Part shown: positions 56,428-64,000 of the stretch, one piece after another
Position numbering within the stretch: position 1 is the first letter of the stretch
How the letters are laid out: every line of letters starts with the position of its first letter
Source of the DNA: Prototheca cutis
Taxonomy: Eukaryota > Chlorophyta > Trebouxiophyceae > Chlorellales > Chlorellaceae
DNA length: 64,000 nucleotides
NCBI GenBank assembly: GCA_002897115.2
Contig: BCIH01000005.1
Coordinates: 560,009-624,008 of the forward strand
Reading direction: 5' to 3'
Translations under genes and position numbers: made by a program
The notes under the pieces: model-generated
The model's database searches: none
The model's input: only the letters and a program-made list of their open reading frames with translations
What the model was told of the DNA's origin: nothing

Positions 56428-57887
56428 ATGGCGGCGGTGGGCCCGCTATCGGGACAGGGCCCGCACCCGCTGCCTGCATGGGTTCAGGACCGGCCCCTCA
56501 CCGGCCCGTTCATCAGCGGCACGAACCAGGCCGTGCTGGCGTTTGGCCAGGACCCATCAGGTTGGATGGTTGGCGTTGCCTGGGGACAGGGCTGATGCTT
56601 CTATGGCGGGGGGGTTGTGTGATGGCCGTGGCAGCGGCAAGGCGGCCGGAGGTGATGAGCCTGGGAGATTCCAGCAGTGCCGGGCCCTGGCATCCCCACG
56701 CGTGGGCCACGCGACAGGAGTGTGATTCTCAGAATCATGCACTGTCCTCTGATTACTGTCACGCAGAAGAGGCGGACGGGCGGGGGGGTCAGGCCGCGCG
56801 GAGGGGCGGCGCACACAAGACCCGGAGCACGGGCGGCCCGGCCGGCAGCGACACCACCGGAGCGGCTGCTCGTGCATGGCCCGTCTCGCTGGCTGATCTC
56901 ATCGGCGCCGGGCTCTTGACCCCGGGTCCCGATGCGCTGAGCGTGGTGTACAAGGGCTCCACCCCGACCGCCGAGCTGCGACCCGACGGCACCATCCTGC
57001 ACGAGGGACGGGTGTTTGGCTCGGCTTCGGCCTTTTCCATCCATGCCAAGCGACTCATCACGCCGGACAAGCAGGGCGACGACGGCTGGAAGAGCGTGCT
57101 GTACCAGGGAAAACCCCTGGACGTCTACAGGTCAGCCGCCAGCGCCTTGTCGTACTTTGTTCCTGGGAGGGTGGGTTTGGATGTGATGGTCTGGGCGCTG
57201 CTCAACCGGGAGCCCCGCCCAGATAGCCATCAGACTCAGGAAAGCCCTTTTGTTCCCCCTTTCTTCTCAACAACAAAAAACAACAGGCGGCAGCTGAGAG
57301 AAACGCTGAGCGAGGCTGCCGACGACGGGAGCGAGGGTGGCATGATCAGCGGGGCCGAGGACGAAGAGGAGGGGCAGGCCAGCGAAATGACCTCTCCGCG
57401 GGCGGGTGCGCCGCCAAGTGCGGCGGCCTCGTCAGGCCCGGGCCCCGCGGTGAGTGGCACGGGCGGCGCGGGGCCTGCCACGCCGGTAACGCCGGCGGCA
57501 GCCATGAGGCAGGGCGCGGACGGGGCCTCGAGCGCAAAGCCTCTGCGGACGGGGGGCAAGAAAGGCAGCACCGCACGGACCCCGGCCGGCGGCCGGGCGC
57601 CGGGGTCAGCCGCCGCCGGCACGGGTGGAGCGTCGAGACTGGCCACCATGAGCCGTGCCAAGAAGGGGAGCACCGGCAAAGCGGCTTCTACACAGCAGCA
57701 GGGGGATCAAGGCACTGAGGATCTGGCCTGGGTGCAGTGTGACGGCTGCGGGACGTGGCGAGTGGTGCCAGACCCTGGGGTTGCGGCCGAACTTGCCGGC
57801 GCGGGAGACGATGCCACTTGGCACTGTCGTGACGCGACCTGGGACGTGACGGCTGTGCCCCCAAGCACCCCACCCTGCACCTCGTAG
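56428..57887 (+). CDS. RAMA-domain plus CW-type zinc-finger protein
   Basis: Three exons (56428-56560, 56767-57130, 57287-57887) give 1098 nt or 365 residues, phases consistent. Residues about 80-165 match the RAMA domain: VSLADLIGAGLLTPGPDALSVVYKG, LRPDGTILHEGRVFGSASAF and DDGWKSVLYQGKPLDVYR. A low-complexity Ala/Gly/Pro linker follows, then a CW zinc finger: WVQCDGCGTWRVVP and TWHC. The fourth Cys of the finger (PPCTS at the end) is more distant than usual. RAMA domains are linked to DNA adenine methylation systems, and CW fingers read H3K4 methylation, so a chromatin reader is likely. That function is inferred. Either the finger is divergent or a last exon is missed. Confidence 0.8.
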
Positions 57888-58076
57888 CGGGACAACCTAG
57901 TGTCTGTTGTTTCTGGGCGAGTCTGGCCGTCAAAATGGCAGAAATATGGGTCGTTGAAACCAAGTGCTGCAAACGTGAAACCACAAAACTCATTCGAGAG
58001 GTTAGGGGTCAGAAACCAGGCACTGCACGATGACATCACCACGTGGTGCAGTCATGCTGCACCCTGAACATGCCCG
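57888..58076. other. Convergent 3' flank
   Basis: 189 nt between two stops facing each other. No gene seen. Confidence 0.4.
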
Positions 58077-59539
58077 TCACCGCCCCAGGCCGGCCAGGTC
58101 AATGTGGAAGCGCACAGACTTGAGTGCGGTCTGGGGAATGCGGAGGTCACGCTGCAGGAGTGCAGCGCCCAGGCGTTGACCCCTCTTGCGCCCCAGCGCC
58201 GTCCAGTTCATGCCGACATCCAGCAGCCGCCACACCGTCGCCGTTGGGTCGTCTCCGGGCACGCCCTGGAACTCGGCTGCCAGGGTCAAGCTGCTCTGTT
58301 TTCCCGTCCGGCCCTTGGCACCCGATCGCAGGCCGAGACCGCCCAGGGACGAAACGTCGCTGCCAGCCAGCTCCACCTCCATGGGCTGGCCCCGGAACCG
58401 TTCCAGCTCCCTAGGGACAACCAGTTTGCGCAGCGCTCCCTGCGTTCATTGGTCGACGGAAATGTCAGGACGATACCTGTGGTGCTGCTGGTCAATGCAG
58501 AATATGTGGGAGGATCAAGACAGATGTTTCATCCAAGTCTTCTCCAAGGCGGAGGTGGGCTTTGGGATCCCGGTCCTGCGTCTGAGCCGACACGTTCCCG
58601 GGCCACCCCCCACTCCTGCTCCCCCTGCGCACGGGGGAGGAGACTTCATAGTCCAGTGACGCTGTGGTTTCTTCCCCAAGTTCCCGATGCATTGCCTCGG
58701 TCAGACTGGCAGTGAAGCCGGTGATGTCATCCAGAGTTGGAGATCCCCGCGCATCTGCTTGGTCCAGGGACGATGCAATGAAGCGGGACAATGATGGGCC
58801 GCCATCGTCGATACGTGCAAAGCTATTGGGGTTTCTTCCCGAGGGCAAGCATGAATCACAAGGAATGCAAGGCCCATGCACCGTCCACGCCAGCCTTCCA
58901 ACTGGAGGGTGCTGGCTGCCTCCTCTCACCCAACTCCACCCCCCAACCTCCCCTCCCGCCCCCACCCGCACCGGTGAGCTTGTCGAGGCGGATGTTGAGC
59001 CGCCGGGAATCGGGAAAGGCCTGGAAGGTGTACAGCTCAAGGTCGGACCGGGACTCATGGGCCAACAGGTTCTTCACAATGTCCAGCACACGTGCTGCCC
59101 TGTTGTGTGTCGGAGGGTTGCTGTGAGCCCCTGTCTGCCATCTCTTCTTGCCAACATGGGAATCCCATGCTGATAACACTATCCCCATAACATGGACATA
59201 AGCCTGAGTTATTCAACTACTCCCCATCCCTGCACACCATTCGGCATTGCCTGTATCCACCAGATGGGCCGGCGGAGCCGGGCTGTCGCCGTCAGAGTCT
59301 TCAATCTCCCCGTCGTCCTCGAGATCGTCGGTATCCTCCTGGTCATTCACCAGGTCCGCTACTACGTCGACAGCAGTGTCCTGAACTCTCGCAAGGCTCT
59401 CACTTGTGCTCTCGCTATGGGCCGATCGCAAGCTGAGAGCCAGCTTGGGCACGCCGCCAGGAAAGGCACTGTCCTCCGCCTGCGCCCGATATGTAGTCCT
59501 CGGCACAGCGAACCGCCGTGCGGCTCGACCTGAGCACAT
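58077..59539 (-). CDS. RimP-like ribosome maturation factor, probably plastid
   Basis: Exons: about 59239-59539 (N-terminal, Arg/Ala-rich MCSGRAARRFAVPRTTYRAQ, transit-peptide-like, then an acidic run), 58972-59099 (RVLDIVKNLLAHESRSDLELYTF...LNIRLDKLT), 58633-58757 (ARGSPTLDDITGFTASLTEA, ...DYEVSSP) and 58077-58439 (GALRKLVVPRELERFRGQPM). The join SSP/GALRKL restores the RimP signature in which an EVSSPG motif is followed by a basic Arg and a Leu, and SPTLDDI sits where RimP has its conserved TLDD. Bacterial RimP helps assemble the 30S subunit; plants and algae have nuclear-encoded plastid relatives. The C-terminal region is longer than in bacteria. The first splice junction could not be fixed in phase. 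Confidence 0.75.
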
Positions 59540-59925
59540 ATGGTTTTATGTCAGAAGCTTTGAACCGGGTTGTTAACGACATGGCTGTCGCCAAGGCACC
59601 CTGCAACGCATCTCGCGTTCAGCCTTACCTTGGGTGGCCGCTACAAACGGGCGAAAGGCTCTACACGCCATCAGTCTAAAAGACATTTTCTCGGCTCTAT
59701 GTAAACTTCCGCAATGAATTCAGAGTGCACGGTGCTTGACAGCAACAGGGACCTTGTCTACAAGCAAGTATCCGAGACCCGATGCGAACGAAAGGGCTGG
59801 CTTCCGGAGCGGGCGGAGTGGCATCTGATCTGTCTCGCAACGCAAACAACCAAGCGCCGATTGATCCATACCCCCCTTTAACCGGGTATCATCGATCCTA
59901 ATGTAAATCGATCACACTCGACACC
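59540..59925. promoter_or_regulatory. Bidirectional upstream region
   Basis: 386 nt between the RimP-like start and the divergent rhomboid start. More AT-rich than its neighbours; no specific motif recognised. In-frame upstream ATGs for RimP were not found in a convincing context. Confidence 0.4.
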
Positions 59926-61654
59926 ATGCGGGTACGAGGGGGCTCATGCGGTGGTGAACCGCAAGCTGCGCAGGGGGGTGAGGTCCCCAGCCAAGGGTGC
60001 CAGACAGCACACCACTGGCCACCCTATTCTGGGGATGGCACGGCGCGCTGATGGTCACCATGAAGTGCACATTCGGATGCCGCGATGGGCGTGTGCATTG
60101 AAAGCCAGACTAGCTTACCGCAGCCTCCCCCTTTTTTCCTCGCAGGTCCCGGTGCAGCCTGCCTGGCAGGCGGTGGTGGCCCTGTGTGTGCTGATGTTTA
60201 TCGCCACCCCATTGCTCAAGCCCTCCCTGCTGTACGATTTCTGCCTCAGTGGCGACAAGGTCTTGCACTCTGCACAACGTATGCNTGTGGTTGCGAGTGG
60301 ATGTCTTTGGAGGGTGAGATTGGATGACTTGGGCACTGCCACAGCAGGCGCCAGGCACGATGACAGCAGCAGTATCCTGCACATGACGCTGGTACATACC
60401 ACACCCCTCCTCCCTGCAGTTCTTCGAGTGCTGACCTATGATTTTACTCATGCAAACGTGCTACACATCACTATGAACATGGTCACCCTGTCCCAGATTG
60501 GCTTGCACCTGGAGCCCAAGCTGGGCACGGTGCAATTTGGCTGGCTCATGGGGCTCATGATCGTTGTTAGCACCTCCATCTACCTCACCCTGGCACTCTT
60601 GCTCAGCCTCTGGCCCCTCAGGTGCACGGGCTTTTAAATAGGGAATTGGACATAAATTAAAACGAACAGTGTCGTTGCGACAGCATGCCATTCCTTGTTT
60701 CTCAAAGTTTACCAGGCCGCATTCCTGTTGCGACTTGCGCTCGGTTGACGCCTTGATCCATTAGGTATTCTTGCCCGTCAGACCACCCACGCATGCCCAA
60801 AGCTGCACGTGCCACAGGTGGCAACTCTATATGCAGCAGTGCGTGCTGGGCTACTCTGGCGTCCTGTTCGGGCTCATGCTCGTCGAGACACGGGTCAGCC
60901 GCATCGAGGCTTACACGTGCGTGCATGGGTCTATGGCCTGTTTGCCACTGTAGAGGAGGGTGCGGTTGGGATCACTTGGCTGTTGCCACATGACAGCGCC
61001 ATAATCGCTCACCTACAGCGCTGGCTTCGCCCTGTTTTTCACAGCTTGGGCGGCGTGATCCGGATCCCGGGGGCGGCACTGCCCTGGTTCTGGCTGGCCA
61101 TGTGCCAGATCCTGCTGCCCAATGTTTCCTGGCTGGGACACCTCAGCGGCCTGCTGGTGCGCATGTTGTGTGCGTTTGCTTGTTGGTGGGATGCGGACCG
61201 TGGGGGGTTTTGCTGAGCGGGCAGTGGGGGATGATTTCGGACAATGGGCGCTGCATGCCATCTCCTGGGACCCACCACCGATACCGACTTGCAGTGTGGG
61301 CTGTTGGTGGTGCTGGGTGCACTACGACCATTGCTGCCCGCCGAAGACGTGCTCGGCCGAGTCGAGTCGAGGCTGGCTGCGTGGGGCGTGCCTTGCTTGC
61401 CTGTGCACGGTGACGCCCTTTTGCATGACATTCATCTAGGCCAGGGAGGGCCATCCTTGCAGCTGCCCAGTTTCTCGGGCCCTGGTTCCGGCAGCGGGCC
61501 GTTGCAGGGCCTGTGGCAGGCATTCCCTGCGGATATCCAGCCCGGGACGCCCCCAGCGCCGCCCCCGATGCTCTCGGCGTCCAATCCCTTTGGCCGCACC
61601 TCGGATCCCCACCTCGCGTCCAAAGATTCCAAGGCCGGATCCTCGGAAAAGTGA
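59926..61654 (+). CDS. Rhomboid-family intramembrane serine protease
   Basis: Six exons (59926-59931, 60146-60278, 60420-60621, 60818-60916, 61045-61156, 61295-61654) give 912 nt or 303 residues. Membrane segments include VVALCVLMFIATPLL and LMGLMIVVSTSIYLTLALLL. YDFTHANVLHITMNM holds the HxxxN region, GYSGVLFGLMLVE the catalytic Ser (GxSG) and VSWLGHLSGLL the catalytic His, so it looks active. The order and spacing resemble RHBDD1/RHBL4-type ER rhomboids, which take part in ER protein quality control. The C-terminus is a Pro/Ser-rich tail. The first exon codes for only Met-Arg before a gtacga donor; it is chosen because it gives the correct phase and no other start does. One base is ambiguous (60285, intronic). 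Confidence 0.85.
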
Positions 61655-62196
61655 GGCGCCCATGTGCGGGCGGACGGGTCAAGCCCTGTCAGCCTAGGCT
61701 GGGCTGGGGTTCTGTGCCTGCATTGTATGTATGATGTCGTTACCCTGTGCTACTACACGCTCTTCCTTGCCCCCGTATCCCCTCTCTATCTGGTTTGGCT
61801 GCGACGAGCGGCGCGCTGTACACAATAAATTGGCAGGTTCCCAGCACGAGGTGTGGCATTGAAGCAGCAGTCGCATGACACTTTCATTCTCAACAGGGGA
61901 GCAAGGTGATGATGACAAACGGATGAGCCCGAAGCGAGCAAGGGGCAGGGTGGGACAAACCTAGGCAAAACACGCGGGAGATCGCAAGAGTGGGCGTTTG
62001 CCCTTCCAGGAGGGCGGCCCGCGGACGCAAGGCCCTGGACCAGCCTCCCAGGAAAAGGGGGCCAAGCAAAATGTATGCATCAGAGGTTTATGATGTTGTC
62101 AACCAGGCAAGGAAAAGTGTCAGATGCCAGACTGCACAAGGACGTCAGTGTTGCTGCTAGATGGGGAAATCAGTCCCCACCATCACAGAGAAAGCA
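61655..62196. other. Convergent 3' flank, 0.5 kb
   Basis: Between the stops of the rhomboid gene (+) and the kinase gene (-). No further gene seen; the sequence fits two 3' UTRs. Confidence 0.4.
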
Positions 62197-63954
62197 TCAG
62201 TCGTCCTCGTCACGGCCGCCAAACCAGAGCCTGCAAAACCCGCCGAGGCCCCGCGAGGGTTTTGGCCGCGGGGCCTGGTGTGCAGCAACCTTGGCGACGG
62301 CCTCTTGCCGGGCGGCTTCGGCGGCCTCGGCCTGCGACGGCCGGCGGGCCCGCTCTTGTCCCGGGGCTTCCAGTGCCCTGGCGCATGCCCCGCCGGCTGG
62401 GCCGGTCCGTCCCGGCACGCAAATCGCCGGCGTGTGTCGCTGCTCCAGCGGTGGTGATGCCCGTGCTGCAAAGGCAAAGCTGACGCGGCGGGGCGCTGGC
62501 ATTGGTGGTGTCCCTGGCTCCTCTTGCTGCGACTGCGCTGGGCTGGGGCCCGCGCTCCAGGTGGAAGCACCATCGGAACAGTCCATGGGTTCGGCTGTGG
62601 TGCCGCTACCGGCGTTGCCAGCGGGGCTGTTAAACTCAGCAGTCAGGCGGAAGCTGTCGTTGCTCTCTGTGGTTGTAGACTCCACGGCAGACTTGATGTT
62701 GAAGCCGCCGTGCTTGGCATTTGGCGGTGTGGTGGGCGCGGAGTTGGCCGGGCGGGGCGGGGGCGTTGCCGGCGCTGCAGGTGTTGGTGTCGCTGGTGCT
62801 GTGGCCGCGGGGGCGGGTGTGGCCGGCGCCGCAGCCTGTGCAGCAGCAGCCTGCACGGCGGCCTCCCTTTGGGCGTGGCCTCGCGCCGCGAGGGCGTGCT
62901 CGGCGTTGGCGAGCCAGGGGTGGCGTGCGATGTCTTGCAGGGAGATGCGGCGCTCCGGGGCGATGGTGAGCATGGCGTGGATGAGGCTGGCACAGGCGGG
63001 GCTGACGCGGCGTGGCAGCGGGCGCATGCGTCCCGCCATGATGTTTTGCAGCGTGGCCACCACGTTCTGTGGGCGGGCCGGGTCCTCAAATGGGTACAGC
63101 CCCGTGACCAGCAGGTACAACAGCACACCCAGGGCCCAGATGTCCGAGGCCCTCGCGTCATAGTGCCCTGTCCGCCGCTCGTACAGCGTCTGCACTGAGC
63201 CGCCACCCAGGAGTTCGGGGGCCATGTAGTCCGGGGTGCCCACGCCGAGCGTCACCGCGCTGGCCTGGTGCTTGCTGAGACCAAAGTCGATGATCTTGAC
63301 CCGTGCGGTGGCGCGGTCAATCATCACGTTCTCGGGCTTGAGGTCACGGTGGCACAGGCCACGCTCGTGGATGAACATGACGCCCTGGAGCAGCTGCCCA
63401 AAGTAGAATGCTGCATCGGGCTCTGCCAGCCGTCCGCCACACTCGTTCAGCAGGTCCAGCAGGTCGGGGCCGCGGATCAGCTCCCACACGATGACAACAT
63501 GGTCAGACTCGGCGAAGAAATCCAGCAGTTTGACGACATTGTGGTGCTGCACCGATGCCGTGTACTCAATCTGTGTGGGTGTGCGGGTTTGTGGGGTGGT
63601 GTGTGTGTTGGTTGCCAGGTGGGTGGGCACGGTGGCAGGCGTGCTTCCATACATAGCCTCATAAGAATGGCGTCATCATTAAGCTAAATTAACCAAACAA
63701 GCTGCACCAAATGCATATAACTACCAAAATAACTCCCATACCTCGCGCTTAACACCCTTGATGGGCACGGTCGACCGGCCGTCCTTCACGGTCATCACCT
63801 GCAGCGCCGTACGGAGGAAAGGCACAGCTGGGCCACCTGAGTCGTGACCCGCTCCCCGACTTCCATCCTCTAGCTCTCGCATGCACGTGCATGTCGTTGC
63901 TACGTCTACAATAGCCAAAATAAGCCGGATTCCAGCCCATGAGCCGCACTGCAA
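62197..63954 (-). CDS. Serine/threonine protein kinase with long disordered tail, 5' end uncertain
   Basis: The large exon runs from 63571 to the stop at 62197; an upstream exon includes 63742-63799 (VMTVKDGRSTVPIKGVKRE). The N-lobe Lys is in VPIKGVKRE, which joins IEYTASVQHHNVVKLLDFF. The catalytic loop is CHRDLKPENVMID, the DFG motif is in KIIDFGLSKH, and the activation-segment end is GTPDYMAPELL, followed by SDIWALGVLLYLLVTGLYPF. This is the CAMK/SnRK-like type. After the kinase domain about 220 residues are Ala/Pro-rich and probably disordered. The glycine-rich loop is not clearly present in the first visible exon (possible start at 63954), so the true start may be past the right edge. 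Confidence 0.82.
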
Positions 63955-64000
63955 CCCCTCCGCCCAGTCCCTCTACCCCCCTTGGCGACTGCCCCGGCGC
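63955..64000. other. Right window edge
   Basis: 46 nt upstream of the possible kinase start; may contain further 5' exon sequence. Confidence 0.3.

Noticed and set aside
1..64000. CRISPR array or prokaryotic defence operon
   Set aside because: No regularly spaced repeats and no operon structure; the genes are spliced eukaryotic genes.

Overview
The window is nuclear DNA of a GC-rich eukaryote, most likely a green alga. The evidence is a set of plant or algal family proteins (a CYP710-type sterol C-22 desaturase, a RimP-like factor and a transporter with transit-peptide-like N-termini, an OSCA/TMEM63 channel), many short GT-AG introns with some GC-AG ones, and tight gene packing with alternating strands. 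A Chlorella-like trebouxiophyte is my best guess, by inference only. No rRNA, tRNA, CRISPR array or bacterial-style operon was seen.

Layout: 1-1539 (-) tubulin-tyrosine-ligase-like protein, cut by the left edge; 1990-3310 (+) small Cys-rich membrane protein; 4172-6741 (-) CYP710; 7487-9491 (+) histone deacetylase; 9735-15504 (-) DHX37/Dhr1 helicase; 15826-17683 (+) RS-KH-J-domain protein; 18037-19469 (+) VASt-domain membrane protein; 20347-20963 (+) LSM6; 22010-29799 (-) Brr2/SNRNP200; 31152-33477 (-) glycosyltransferase-like type II membrane protein; 34166-36072 (-) major-facilitator transporter; 39183-40521 (+) alpha/beta hydrolase; 40708-41753 (-) Lys/Ser-rich protein; 42062-47031 (+) tripeptidyl peptidase II; 47392-51830 (-) OSCA/TMEM63-like channel; 54221-56099 (-) ELMO-domain protein; 56428-57887 (+) RAMA + CW zinc-finger protein; 58077-59539 (-) RimP-like; 59926-61654 (+) rhomboid protease; 62197-63954 (-) Ser/Thr kinase, whose 5' end may lie past the right edge. 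For eleven genes (gene at 1990, CYP710, HDAC, KH-J, VASt, LSM6, Brr2, the glycosyltransferase-like gene, the transporter, TPP2, rhomboid) and for the hydrolase and RAMA-CW genes, exon models were built by hand; intron phases agree and total lengths are multiples of three.

The genes mostly form head-to-head pairs with short shared upstream regions (for example 15505-15825, 41754-42061, 56100-56427, 59540-59925) and tail-to-tail pairs. Four genes from 9.7 to 29.8 kb concern RNA processing (DHX37, the RS-KH-J protein, LSM6, Brr2), which may be coincidence.

The most unusual content is a family of about 600-bp mobile elements (19542-20151, 21242-21845, 53629-54241) plus a 100-bp deletion derivative (52297-52396). 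They are bounded by TA and by terminal inverted repeats with core TGCAGGGCAAAAAT, and carry a decayed segment resembling the C-terminal zinc-ribbon/RuvC-III end of Fanzor/TnpB nucleases. One copy has inserted into the last exon of the ELMO gene and appears to supply its stop codon. A second, different TnpB-like C-terminal remnant lies near 37.3 kb.
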